This document shows, piece by piece, positions 46,258-54,941 of a stretch of DNA of 64,000 nucleotides. The notes beneath the pieces are model-generated. The model ran no database searches and was not told the origin of the DNA. It saw only the letters and a program-made list of their open reading frames with translations. Position 1 is the first letter of the stretch; every line of letters begins with the position of its first letter. The translations under genes and the position numbers were made by a program. The DNA is taken from assembly GCA_964563135.1 (NCBI GenBank), contig CAZLWV010000019.1, positions 1 through 64,000 on the forward strand, given 5' to 3'. The stretch comes from JAAYAY01 sp964563135 (GTDB lineage Bacteria > Planctomycetota > Planctomycetia > Pirellulales > Thermoguttaceae).

Positions 46258-46743
46258 TCATTTGCCTTCCATCACCCCGACGAAGAACCTGCTTCCTCCC
46301 GCCGTCAACGCCGCAGCCTTCGAGACCCGTTCCACGTCGCCCGACTTCACCTTTCGGGCCGCTTTCAACAGGACCGCGACCTTCCCTTCTGCCAGTCCTT
46401 CCTCGACTGCCGCAGCGATCAACTTCTCCTGCGCGGCGTGATCCTCCGGCAGTCGTTGCCCGCCCGTTCCGTCTCCCAGATAGACGCGAGGCGTTTGCTC
46501 GCCTCCTTCGCCGTCGATGGTGATAATCACGGCCGTTTCCTGGTCGACGCCGCTTCCGTGGCGCGCCGTCGGCAGCTTGACCGCGTTGGTCTCCGAGAAG
46601 GTCGAACAGACCAGGAAGAAGATCAGCAGTTGGAAGACGCAGTCGATCATCGGAGTCATGTCGATCTCATCGTCCGCCTCGATGGGACGATGCGGCAGGA
46701 GATCCTCGTCGATCTCTTCGTTCCAAAGATCGCTGTTGCTCAT
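46258..46743 (-). CDS. exbD: ExbD/TolR-type biopolymer transport protein
   Basis: 161 residues. Transmembrane helix about 32-52 with the conserved aspartate (MTPMIDCVFQLLIFFLV), then a periplasmic domain (AVIITIDGEG, LLKAARKVKSGDVERVSKAA). The ATG at 46743, 11 bp after the exbB stop, is chosen over the longer frame because the ExbD core starts about 30 residues in. It forms the proton-conducting complex with ExbB; the second ExbD beside it suggests a mixed dimer. Confidence 0.93.
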   Translation of the reverse strand: MSNSDLWNEEIDEDLLPHRPIEADDEIDMTPMIDCVFQLLIFFLVCSTFSETNAVKLPTARHGSGVDQETAVIITIDGEGGEQTPRVYLGDGTGGQRLPEDHAAQEKLIAAAVEEGLAEGKVAVLLKAARKVKSGDVERVSKAAALTAGGSRFFVGVMEGK

Positions 46744-46754
46744 AACAGGGCCCC

Positions 46755-47459
46755 TCAGGTGCTCGATTGCCGAAGGGCGTGTTTGAACGTTTCGGAGAAT
46801 CGCATCAGCCCGCCGCCGACGAGGTCCTCCATCTTCCTCATCTGGACGTTCAGGCCGGCCACCCACAGCACCAGGGGCACGGCAATCAGCAGTCCCAGAG
46901 CGGTCGTGATCAGTGCCAGCATGATGTTCTCGGCGAGTTGGTTCGGGTCCACGTCTTCCCCTGTGCCCAACTGCCCGAACGCTCCCATCATCCCCAGAAC
47001 CGTCCCGAGCAGGCCCAGCATGGGCGCGCTCTTGATGACGGTGTAGATCCAGCTAATGCGGTACTCGAGGTCGGCCAGCACGTCGCGTTTGAACCGCTCC
47101 GCGACCAGGGTTCGAACCTTCGTGTAGCCGACCTGCCGGTTGCGGACAGCCAAATGCACGAGCCTGGGCAAGGCCCGCCCGTCTCCCTCGCACAGTTCCT
47201 CGACGGAATCGAAATCGCCCGCCAGCAACGGCTGCTCGACGAGCGACAGGAACTCCAACTGCTCGTCCTCGTTGCGGAACCGGGTCTGGGCAATCCGCCG
47301 CCACACGACCATTCCGCAATAGGTTCCCCAGATCGCGACGGCCGCCAGAAAGACGTAGCAACTGTTACCCACCCAGTTCAGGACATCCTGCGTACTGGCC
47401 GCGAAAAGGAGATTCCCGTTGACAATGCCATCTGCCCAGCTCATGACGTCTTGACTCAT
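46755..47459 (-). CDS. exbB: ExbB/TolQ/MotA-type proton channel protein
   Basis: 234 residues with the family's three-helix layout: TM1 33-52, a cytoplasmic loop with long helices (about 60-135), TM2 141-162 (SAPMLGLLGTVLGMMGAF, the family signature) and TM3 180-202. Converts proton-motive force into work on an envelope partner. Followed by two exbD genes. The upstream 293-residue single-pass protein could be the force-transmitting partner in the position of TonB/TolA. Confidence 0.93.
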   Translation of the reverse strand: MSQDVMSWADGIVNGNLLFAASTQDVLNWVGNSCYVFLAAVAIWGTYCGMVVWRRIAQTRFRNEDEQLEFLSLVEQPLLAGDFDSVEELCEGDGRALPRLVHLAVRNRQVGYTKVRTLVAERFKRDVLADLEYRISWIYTVIKSAPMLGLLGTVLGMMGAFGQLGTGEDVDPNQLAENIMLALITTALGLLIAVPLVLWVAGLNVQMRKMEDLVGGGLMRFSETFKHALRQSST

Positions 47460-47544
47460 GGGGTTCGCACGCTGCTCGTTGGGGTAAGAAATGTGGGTAA
47501 CACCTCAAGAGGCCGTCAGCGGCCTGAGAGCCTGGCTGATCGGG

Positions 47545-48426
47545 CTAGTACCTGTAGGTCTGGTCCTGCACGTAGAACTCGTAACCGTTTCCTTTCGGGC
47601 GGATGGCGAAATAGGTGGCGCCGATCTGTTTTTCTCTCGTTCCCGCCCGTTGCTTCTCCAGTTGCTGCAGTTGGAGTTCCAGTTCGGGTGGAACGAACTT
47701 GATGATCGGGCGATCTTCCGGTGCAATGCCCGCCTTGGCCAAGAGTTCCACGTCGGCTTCGCGGAGTCCGCCCTTCTGCCATGTCAGGTAGTATCGCTTT
47801 TCGGCGTCGGCGGCGCCGCTGCGGCGGTCGGGCTTGTCTTTGGAGAAGTTCCAGGCGTACTCGACCCGGTTGTCCGGCAGGAGCACGCCCATCTCGATCT
47901 TGAAGTAATCCAACTGACGGGCATAGGTCCGAGTGGTGTTTCCTTCGACGAAAATGACCTCCCAATGGCGACGCTTGCCCGGTCGCCCGGGCCCGAATCC
48001 CGCCGATCGCCCGTCGCCGGCGGGGCCTGCCTTCGCGGTGCCCACCTGGTCGGTGAAGGTTGGTGTCTCCAGCAGCGCCGCCCGGGTCGAGACAGCGTCG
48101 GCAATGGTCATCAGAGTGTCTTGAAACTCAGGCTCCTCGAACTCCACCTCGTGCGACAATTCGTCTGAGTCGGTCTCCAATTCCGATTCGCCCCCCAGTC
48201 CCCCTTCGTCGCCGAACTGCTCCCAGGTGACCGGCACTGCCGCGCTGCTTCGGAAAAGCTGGGTCGTCAACCAGATGGCAAACAACAACAGCACGGAAGC
48301 CCCCACCAGGATCAGCAAGGTGACGATCAGGCTGGCAACACAATCGTAGGGACTTACGGAGAGGCCGCAATGATCGACCTTGACACGCGAGGGGGCTGCG
48401 CTCGGTGTTTGTTTGATTGTTGCCAA
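47545..48426 (-). CDS. Single-pass membrane protein at the head of the ExbB/ExbD cluster (TonB/TolA-like position)
   Basis: 293 residues from a TTG start. TTG at 48426 is preferred to the ATG at 48471 because AAGGAG ends seven bases before it and the protein then begins MATIKQTPS. One transmembrane helix at 30-53 (CVASLIVTLLILVGASVLLLF), an acidic periplasmic linker (about 65-95) and a C-terminal beta/alpha domain (HWEVIFVEGNTTRTYARQLD, PIIKFVPPELELQLQ). No TonB or TolA homology is seen by eye, but the topology and place next to exbB/exbD match such proteins. Function otherwise unknown; it sits 85 bp before exbB. Confidence 0.75.
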   Translation of the reverse strand: MATIKQTPSAAPSRVKVDHCGLSVSPYDCVASLIVTLLILVGASVLLLFAIWLTTQLFRSSAAVPVTWEQFGDEGGLGGESELETDSDELSHEVEFEEPEFQDTLMTIADAVSTRAALLETPTFTDQVGTAKAGPAGDGRSAGFGPGRPGKRRHWEVIFVEGNTTRTYARQLDYFKIEMGVLLPDNRVEYAWNFSKDKPDRRSGAADAEKRYYLTWQKGGLREADVELLAKAGIAPEDRPIIKFVPPELELQLQQLEKQRAGTREKQIGATYFAIRPKGNGYEFYVQDQTYRY

Positions 48427-48989
48427 GGGAACGCTCCTTCCCAATATCGTGCCCTGCCGGCAGCCGGACAAATATCGAACGATCCGCCGCGAGAACTCGT
48501 TGGCGAACAGTCACGGCAATTTCGCCGGGACAACCCGTCTGAGATGGGGAAAAGCAGACGGTAGGTCATGGCCGCTGGAGGAGCTGCTGCCAAGAGGCGC
48601 AAAAATCGGGCCTGCATCCGCTGGCACGACCCGGTTCCTGCTGAGAGACAGCTCAAACGGGGCGATCTCTCGGCTCCAGACGGGTTAGCGGAGATTCAGG
48701 CTCTCCGACGCCTGCCTCTCATCCCTCCAAACTGTTGCCACACTCCAGGTTATGTGCGATCGTAGCCGTACTTTCGGGAACTGTCAAGCATCTGGACGCA
48801 ATCCACGACAAACGGCGTGCAACCTTCCTTCTGGGACCGGCAATCCCTTCTTCAGAAGGGCTTGATCGCAAAGGTCCTACGACTCATCCGTCTGCCAGGA
48901 CGAATCCACCCTTTCTTCACCGGGACGGGTCGGGCCGAATTGACAAAGCCCCCCCATCCCTTTAGTATAGCGTTTTCGCCCAAATCGTC
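48427..48989. other. Intergenic region between the ExbB/ExbD cluster and tRNA-Phe
   Basis: 563 bases with no credible gene; open frames are short and compositionally like shadows. The right end holds the tRNA promoter. The left part presumably carries the leftward promoter of the ExbB/ExbD cluster, but no clear pair was found. Confidence 0.4.
48940..48968 (+). promoter_or_regulatory. Near-consensus sigma70 promoter of tRNA-Phe
   Basis: TTGACA (48940-48945), a 17-base spacer, then TAGTAT (48963-48968). This is the best promoter in the window: a perfect -35, and a -10 that matches the consensus at five of six positions. The start site would be about 48975, some 15 bases before the tRNA. Confidence 0.8.
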
Positions 48990-49062
48990 GGACAGGTAGC
49001 TCAGTTGGTAGAGCACTGGACTGAAAATCCAGGTGTCACCAGTTCAACTCTGGTCCTGTCCA
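48990..49062 (+). tRNA. tRNA-Phe (anticodon GAA)
   Basis: 73 nt cloverleaf. The acceptor stem GGACAGG pairs with CCTGTCC (49055-49061), discriminator A; D arm GCTCAGTTGGTAGAGC; anticodon stem CTGGA/TCCAG with loop CTGAAAA giving anticodon GAA; T arm with GTTCAACTC. CCA is not encoded. A strong promoter precedes it and an intrinsic terminator follows 8 bases after, so it is a single-gene unit. Confidence 0.96.
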
Positions 49063-49070
49063 CTTCTGCA

Positions 49071-49096
49071 AGCCCTTGCACTGCAAGGGCTTTTTT
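49071..49096 (+). terminator. Rho-independent terminator of tRNA-Phe
   Basis: AGCCCTTGCA and TGCAAGGGCT form a near-perfect inverted repeat (effective stem AGCCCTT/AAGGGCT, loop GCACTGC), immediately followed by six T residues. Confidence 0.9.
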
Positions 49097-49737
49097 CATG
49101 CTGCGAGGAGACGAAGACGGGGCTTGCTGGTTCCTTCCCCGCCCGGTTCTTCTGCCGCTGCGCCCCCATCGGCCTCGGTCGACCGGTTCTTTGGGCTGGC
49201 AGGTTCCGTGATCGGCCGTCTGCCGACCGGCCACGGCCTGCAGGGGTCGCTTGCCCTGCGCTCATCGCTCTGGTTCTGCATTCGATGCAGGGTTTCTCTC
49301 GTCATCCCGGTTCATAACGGCAGCGAGACCATCGAGGCGGTCGTTGGCGAAGAACCGGACGGCGCACCGCGACGAACAGGATGAACGATTCGCCGTAGCG
49401 CAGCGGCACCATGCCCCTGCTCGGACTTCCTTCGCTGTCCACAGGTTGAGCGGGTCCGGCGCGGCGAGGCTGGCGTTGGCCTGGGTCCCTGGGTCTCTAC
49501 CCAGAATCGCCGCCAGTTCGGCGGTCTTGCACGACCTGGGTGGGGGTGCTAAAGTGTTGGCTGTCAGGAGCTTCGGGCGACGATTCGGCAGCTCGGGATT
49601 GCGGGAAACACCGAGGGCGCCTCGGGGATGTGCACGCCTGGAACGCATCCGCGCCGCCGGCAGGGATTGCTGGTCGCCCCCTCCTTGACGGTATTCAAGA
49701 GCCTGGCCAAGGCTGTTGCAGAAAGGAACACGTTGCC
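49097..49737. other. Intergenic region after tRNA-Phe
   Basis: 641 bases. No gene could be supported. Several frames are open on both strands but lack start signals and recognisable domains. One frame contains a short glycosyltransferase-2-like string, discussed among the rejected items. No repeat of the tRNA 3' end was seen, so there is no sign of an integrated element. Confidence 0.4.
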
Positions 49738-50019
49738 ATGGGGAAGAAGAAGTCGAAGCGCCCCGCCGGCCCGTTGAAGCAGCCGGCAGGCGAAGCTGCG
49801 ACCACAGGCTGGACCGTCAATTCCCAAAGTGCGATCGTCACCATTTGGGAGCGTCAGGACGATACGGGCAGCGCTGCGTATGCCGTGACGTTCAATCAGA
49901 AGCGACAGCCGGTTCCTCCGCCAGACGACGAGAAGGGGGCCCGTTCCGTCATGCTCGCCTTCCAGAAACTGGAGCGAGCCGACAGTCTCAAGAAGGCCGA
50001 CGACATCGGAATCGACTGA
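49738..50019 (+). CDS. Small conserved-looking hypothetical protein
   Basis: 93 residues, soluble. A basic N-terminus (MGKKKSKRPAGP) is followed by a small beta-rich domain (SAIVTIWERQDDTGSAAYAVTFNQKR) and a helical end (MLAFQKLERADSLKKADD). No family recognised. The ATG at 49738 with AAAGGAA upstream is preferred over the longer frame to 49540. It lies 98 bases from the convergent sulfatase gene. Confidence 0.7.
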   Translation: MGKKKSKRPAGPLKQPAGEAATTGWTVNSQSAIVTIWERQDDTGSAAYAVTFNQKRQPVPPPDDEKGARSVMLAFQKLERADSLKKADDIGID

Positions 50020-50117
50020 TCGGAGGCCGGATCGAAGGGGCACTTCTGAGCGAATTCCTGCGGGAGAGCGTGTGGGGCACGGCGCCGGATCCCTTCCCGC
50101 ACGACCGCTGGGCCGAT

Positions 50118-51599
50118 TCAATTGGCCGTTCGTGGCTTGCGGGATGGCCGTTTTGGATTGGGTTGATCGATGGCCGGCAGCGGCAGGTAGTCGAAGTCGA
50201 GAATCATCTTCTCGACCAGTGCCAACCGCAGGTCGCGCTCGACTTTGGCCAGTTCCGGGCGGCCTGAGAGGTTCGTCAGCTCCGAAGGATCCTCCTGGAG
50301 GTCGTACAATTCGCAGACCGGCCGCGGCGCGGCAAAATACGCTTGCCGCAGCGTTTGGGCCAGCGTTCCATCGGCGGCCGCTTGTTTCATCTGCTGCCAG
50401 CCCGCACCCGCGGCAGAGTCGACGGGGCTGTAGGGAATCCAGGGCGTGCAGTTGTAGATGAATTTGTAGCGGTCGCTTCTCACGCAGCGGCTGAGATCGT
50501 AGGAGCTGTTCATAATGGCTACCGTCACCGGCGCACTGCTTCCATGAGGTCCCCGCTCCGCGAAGAGGTACTGACGAGCGTCGAACGGCTCGCCGCGCAG
50601 CAGCCTGAGAAAGCTCAGGCCGCTCATGGATTGCCCGGCGGCCGTGCCGGCCACCTCCAACAGCGTCGGGCCGAGGTCCTCTGCGGATACCAGCGCGCGG
50701 GTTTCCGAGCCAGCTTTCACGACTGCCGGCCAGCGCACGATGAAGGGGACGTTGAGCCCGGGGTCGTACAGCGATCCCTTGCCATGGGGAAGGGCCAGGC
50801 CGTTATCGCCGCAGAAGATGACAAGACTCTCCTGGTAGAGCTTGCGCCGCTGGAGCACCTCAATGACCGCCTGGAACGAGCGGTCCAGTCGCGTTACCTC
50901 GCCGCAATAGGCAGCCACCTGCGTGCGCATTCCCGGCAGGTCGGGCCAGTGCGGCGGCAAGGCGACGGTGGCCGGGTCGGGCTCGTCCTGCTTGGCATTC
51001 CAGGGATGATGAGGATCGCTGAAATTGACCCAGAGGAAGAAAGGCCGCCCGTCAGGGACGCGGTCGAGGAACTCCTCCACACGGGAGGGGACCTCGTTGT
51101 CCGGACCGGAGTCAACATAGTCGAGCCGATCGGTGAAGGTCTTCAGGCCATGTTTCTCCAGGATAGCGCCGATTTCCGGCAGCGCTCGTCCCGGGCCGTC
51201 CAGATGATAGGTTCGGCCGCAGACGCCCGTAAAATACCCAGCCTGGGACCGCAGCAGTTCCGGAAAGACCGTTTCGTCGCGCGGCAGCGGGGAACTGAAG
51301 CGAGTCATCCTCGCGGCCACTGCCGACTTTCCGGTCATCAGCACCGCCCGAGAGGGAACGCACTGGGGGGCTCCGGTGAAGAACCGGTCGAACCGCATTC
51401 CCTCCGACGCGAAGCGGTCCAGGTTCGGCGTCTTGACGTCCCTGTTGCCGTAGCAACCCACGAAGGGCACGCTATGGTCATCCGAAAGGATGAACACGAT
51501 GTTTGGCCTCGGCGTTTCCGCGGCCGCGGCGGCATTGCCTGCCCACACAGATGCAGCGGCCCACAGTGCCATGACGCCCACGGTCAGTGTCTTTCTCAT
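50118..51599 (-). CDS. Secreted sulfatase (Cys-type)
   Basis: 493 residues. Signal peptide about 1-27 (GVMALWAAASVWAGNAAA). The alkaline-phosphatase-like sulfatase fold is clear: metal site ILSDDH (39-42), activation motif C80-V-P-S-R-A in APQCVPSRAVLMTG, whose cysteine must become formylglycine, then FCGDNGLALPHGKGSLYD. A formylglycine-generating enzyme is not in the window. The start at 51599 follows AGGAGAG. Planctomycetes use many such enzymes on sulfated polysaccharides; the substrate here is unknown. Confidence 0.95.
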   Translation of the reverse strand: MRKTLTVGVMALWAAASVWAGNAAAAAETPRPNIVFILSDDHSVPFVGCYGNRDVKTPNLDRFASEGMRFDRFFTGAPQCVPSRAVLMTGKSAVAARMTRFSSPLPRDETVFPELLRSQAGYFTGVCGRTYHLDGPGRALPEIGAILEKHGLKTFTDRLDYVDSGPDNEVPSRVEEFLDRVPDGRPFFLWVNFSDPHHPWNAKQDEPDPATVALPPHWPDLPGMRTQVAAYCGEVTRLDRSFQAVIEVLQRRKLYQESLVIFCGDNGLALPHGKGSLYDPGLNVPFIVRWPAVVKAGSETRALVSAEDLGPTLLEVAGTAAGQSMSGLSFLRLLRGEPFDARQYLFAERGPHGSSAPVTVAIMNSSYDLSRCVRSDRYKFIYNCTPWIPYSPVDSAAGAGWQQMKQAAADGTLAQTLRQAYFAAPRPVCELYDLQEDPSELTNLSGRPELAKVERDLRLALVEKMILDFDYLPLPAIDQPNPKRPSRKPRTAN

Positions 51600-52297
51600 C
51601 GCGTCACTCTCCTGTTTCTCAGGTCTACCCTTCGCCAGATACGGCTCTCGCGGCTGGCGCGACGAGTGCCGCTCCAGCAGACTGGGGTTGGTCCCGGTCG
51701 ACCACCAGGGGATCGGCCACCCACGTTTCCCATCGGTATCGGTTTCGGACCGGACATCGCGCAGGAACCGAGCATCCCTCACCGGATCCAGCAGCGTGAC
51801 GATCAAGGCTTGCAGGACGACACGGCAACAGGCCATGTTTCACGTTCCCTGTACCCGGCAGGGCGGGCTGCCGACCCTGCCGGGCGCGAAAGCCGGCAGC
51901 CCCTTTGCGACGACTACCCCATTGTATCTGCGAATCGTCGTCAAACCAGACGAGGTCGCCTGGCGAGGCGGCAGACTGCATTTCTCGTTCCACGGTTGAC
52001 TTCTCGGCGCGACCCGTTCAGACTATCAGGCGAAGCGGCCGCCAGCGAGCGAAGACTCCGGCAGGACTGTTGGTTCGGTTGCTGATCATGGAGCGCTCAG
52101 GGGCACCGGTTCTCCGGAAACCACGGTCCCGCCGGTCACCCACGGTTTCGACCGAATGCAGGACTCGATCGTGCCAGCAGCTTCTGCGACTGAACACTGA
52201 GCGGACCTTCCCTACGCAGTTGGGTTCGCGGTGCCCCGTGCAAGACCCGGCTTGCCGCACCAACGCTTGTTTCCGCCTGCAATCAAGGATTACAGCC
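51600..52297. other. Divergent intergenic region between sulfatase and SGNH hydrolase
   Basis: 698 bases without a gene I can support. A strong hairpin lies at 51854-51884 (separate entry). Short open frames exist but none has a ribosome binding site plus a recognisable sequence. Confidence 0.4.
51854..51884. repeat. Perfect 10-bp inverted repeat
   Basis: CCCGGCAGGG and CCCTGCCGGG flank an 11-base loop. There is no T run on either side, so it is not a standard terminator. It lies about 255 bases upstream of the sulfatase start in a divergent spacer, so it could be an operator or an RNA structure. The role is unknown. Confidence 0.55.
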
Positions 52298-52987
52298 ATG
52301 AGAACGATCGGTTTTCCCTCCCAATTCACTCGCCGCTTCCTGGTAGCCCTGGTGAGCCTGACTCTTGCCGGTCTCGCCTTTGGGGCGGAGAAGGCAGGCC
52401 CCGAACGCTGGCAGAAGGCGATCGATGCCTTCGAAGCGGCGGACAAGACCGACCCGCCGCCGCAAGGCGCGATTCTTTTTATCGGCTCGTCGACGATTGT
52501 CCGCTGGAAGACGCTTGCCCAGGATTTTCCCCAACAGCAGGTGATCAACCGCGGTTTTGGCGGCTCGCAGATTGCCGACAGCACCTACTACGCCGATCGG
52601 ATCGTGATCCCCTATCATCCCCGGATGATCGTGCTCCGCGCCGGCGGCAACGACATCCATGCGGGTAAAACACCCGAGCAGGTGGCAGCCGACTTCAAGG
52701 CCTTTGTGGAGAAGGTGCGGGCCAGGTTGCCGGAGGTGAAGATCGCCTACATGACGGTCAACGCCTCTCCATCGCGCCGGGCCAATCTGGAACGCGAGAA
52801 GAAGGCCAACGAGCTCATCAAGGAGTACATCGGCACGGGCAAGAACATGGTCTACATCGACAACTTCGATGCGATGCTGGGCGCCGACGGCGAGCCCCGC
52901 GGGGATCTGTTCGTCAAGGATCGGCTGCATTTCAACGCCGAGGGTTACAAGATCCTTGTTGCCAGCGTGCGGCCCTATCTGGAGTAG
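52298..52987 (+). CDS. Secreted SGNH/GDSL-type hydrolase
   Basis: 229 residues. Signal peptide about 1-30 (RRFLVALVSLTLAGLAFGA). SGNH blocks: nucleophile Ser65 in FIGSSTI (block I, GSS in place of GDS), Gly89 region RGFGGSQ (block II), Asn118 in GGNDIH (block III), and Asp208/His211 in KDRLHFN (block V). These enzymes are esterases or lipases, in bacteria often carbohydrate esterases. AAGGAT precedes the ATG. It lies 83 bp before gamma-glutamyltransferase on the same strand, possibly co-transcribed. Confidence 0.92.
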   Translation: MRTIGFPSQFTRRFLVALVSLTLAGLAFGAEKAGPERWQKAIDAFEAADKTDPPPQGAILFIGSSTIVRWKTLAQDFPQQQVINRGFGGSQIADSTYYADRIVIPYHPRMIVLRAGGNDIHAGKTPEQVAADFKAFVEKVRARLPEVKIAYMTVNASPSRRANLEREKKANELIKEYIGTGKNMVYIDNFDAMLGADGEPRGDLFVKDRLHFNAEGYKILVASVRPYLE

Positions 52988-53070
52988 CCGAGCGATTGCA
53001 GAGGTTCTGTGACCGCCGAACAGGCGTTCTGTTTTCGACCTTGATGGCATAATCACCAGGAAGCCGACTG

Positions 53071-54810
53071 ATGAGAGCACCGATTTCGACCTGCGTACAG
53101 GCCGTTGCGCGAGGCGTCTGCCTTGTGGCCATCCTCGCCTCGTGTGGCAGGGTGGTTCTGGCGGGGGAAGGTCCGGCCGAGGCGTCGCGCGGCATCGTGG
53201 TCTGCGTCTCGCCGCCGGCCAGCGAGGTTGGCCTGTCAACCCTGAACCGGGGCGGCAGTGCGGTGGATGCGGCGGTGGCGACGGCGCTGGCCCTTGCGGT
53301 GACCTGGCCGGCCGCGGGAAACATCGGCGGGGGCGGCTTCATGATGGTCTATCCGGGCCCGGGGCAGGAACCGGTTTGCGTGGAATATCGTGAGACAGCC
53401 CCCAAGAGTGCCACTGCCGATATGCTGGTCAAGGACTTCCGCATGGACGGCCACCGCGTGGCCGGCACGCCGGGCACAGTGGCCGGCCTGGCCCTGGCCC
53501 ACGAGCGCTGGGGAGTCCTGGCCTGGCACGATCTGGTGATGCCCGCGGTGCGGCTTGCCCGTGAAGGGTTCGAGATCGATGACGCCCTTGCCCGGTCGCT
53601 GAACGGAGTGCTCGAGTCGACGCGACAGTTCGCCGAGTTTCAGCGGGTGTATGGGCCCCAAGGGAAGGAGAAGTGGCAGGCGGGCGATCGGCTCGTCCAG
53701 CCTGAACTGGCCGCGACTCTCGAGCGGATCGCCGAGGGTGGGCAAGACGCCTTTTACCGTGGCCCGATCGCCGACCAAGTCGTGGCGGAAATGACGGCCG
53801 GAGGCGGGCTGATCTCGAAGGATGATCTTGCCTGTTACCAGGCCAAAATTCGCAAACCGATCCACGGCAGCTATCGTGGTTATGATGTGTACGGACCGCC
53901 GCCGCCCTCCAGCGGTGGGATCTGCCTCGTCGAGATGCTCAATATCCTGGAGAACTTCCAGCTCAAAGCGGATCCGCTGCAGCAGACTGCCGCCGGCCAA
54001 CCGTCTCGGTGGTCGCCCCTGGCGATGCACCTGGCGATCGAGGCCATGCGCCGGAGCTACTGCGATCGCGCGCGTTTTCTCGGCGACGCCGACTTTGTCT
54101 CCATTCCGCAGCACCTGACCTCCAAGGAGTACGCCAAGGAGTTGGCCGCCGGGATCGATACCCAAAAGGCCACGAGCAGCGAGGCGATCTCGCCAGACAT
54201 CCCCCTGGCCGACGAATCCCCTGAGACGACGCACTTCTCGGTGATCGACAGCCGCGGCATGGCCGTCTCCAATACGTACACGCTCGAGAATTCCTACGGC
54301 TGCCGTGTGGTCGTGCGCGGTGCGGGCTTCCTACTCAACAACGAGATGACCGACTTCAACCACATCCCCGGCCGGACCGACCGGACGGGTCGGATCGGTA
54401 CTCCAGCCAACCTGGTTGCGCCTGGCAAACGCATGCTCAGTTCGCAGACCCCCGCCCTGGTGATCCGTGACGGACGCCTGGTCCTCGTCACCGGAAGCCC
54501 CGGTGGGCGGACGATCATCAACACGGTGCTCTGCACGATTCTCAACGTGGTCGACTTCGGAATGACGCCCCAGCAGGCCGTCGATGCCCCGCGTCTCCAC
54601 CACCAGTGGCTACCCGACAAGGTGACACTGGAAGGCAGCGGGCTTCCGGAATACCGAGCGGCCGTTGAGCAACTGGGTCAGATGGGCCACCGCGTGGACG
54701 CGAAAGCGGCCAAACAGGGGGACGCGCACCTGATCGGCCTGGACCCGAAAACGGGCCAATACGCAGGCGCCGCCGATCACCGGATCGATGGCGCGGTGGC
54801 AGCGCAGTAG
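53071..54810 (+). CDS. ggt: Gamma-glutamyltransferase
   Basis: 579 residues, standard length. Signal peptide or lipoprotein signal at 1-25 (LVAILASC resembles a lipobox, Cys25). The large-subunit landmarks are present (GGSAVDAAVATALALAVTWP, GGGGFMMVY, YRETAP). The autoprocessing site and catalytic nucleophile is Thr386 in SPETTHFSVID; downstream come GFLLNNEMTDF and SPGGRTIINTVLC. It cleaves the gamma-glutamyl bond of glutathione and related peptides in the periplasm. Confidence 0.95.
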   Translation: MRAPISTCVQAVARGVCLVAILASCGRVVLAGEGPAEASRGIVVCVSPPASEVGLSTLNRGGSAVDAAVATALALAVTWPAAGNIGGGGFMMVYPGPGQEPVCVEYRETAPKSATADMLVKDFRMDGHRVAGTPGTVAGLALAHERWGVLAWHDLVMPAVRLAREGFEIDDALARSLNGVLESTRQFAEFQRVYGPQGKEKWQAGDRLVQPELAATLERIAEGGQDAFYRGPIADQVVAEMTAGGGLISKDDLACYQAKIRKPIHGSYRGYDVYGPPPPSSGGICLVEMLNILENFQLKADPLQQTAAGQPSRWSPLAMHLAIEAMRRSYCDRARFLGDADFVSIPQHLTSKEYAKELAAGIDTQKATSSEAISPDIPLADESPETTHFSVIDSRGMAVSNTYTLENSYGCRVVVRGAGFLLNNEMTDFNHIPGRTDRTGRIGTPANLVAPGKRMLSSQTPALVIRDGRLVLVTGSPGGRTIINTVLCTILNVVDFGMTPQQAVDAPRLHHQWLPDKVTLEGSGLPEYRAAVEQLGQMGHRVDAKAAKQGDAHLIGLDPKTGQYAGAADHRIDGAVAAQ

Positions 54811-54941
54811 ATTCGCGTTTCAGGCCTGCGGGCCCGGTTCAAACCAGAGCCCCCCTTTTTCCGACCGCCGCGGCAGCCAAGGTGGAGGATGGGGCTCCTC
54901 ACGTCCTTGTCGGTTGAGAGCCCCGGACGGGCGGCCTGGCA

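Noticed and set aside
49285..49384. Short string resembling the N-terminus of family 2 glycosyltransferases (SLVIPVHNGSETIEAVV)
   Set aside because: No start codon or ribosome site in frame, the frame stops after about 15 further residues, and no later GT2 motif (DDGSTD, DxD) is found in any frame nearby. Probably coincidence or a very old remnant.
48990..49737. Integrated element at tRNA-Phe
   Set aside because: No integrase gene and no duplication of the tRNA 3' end were seen in the window.
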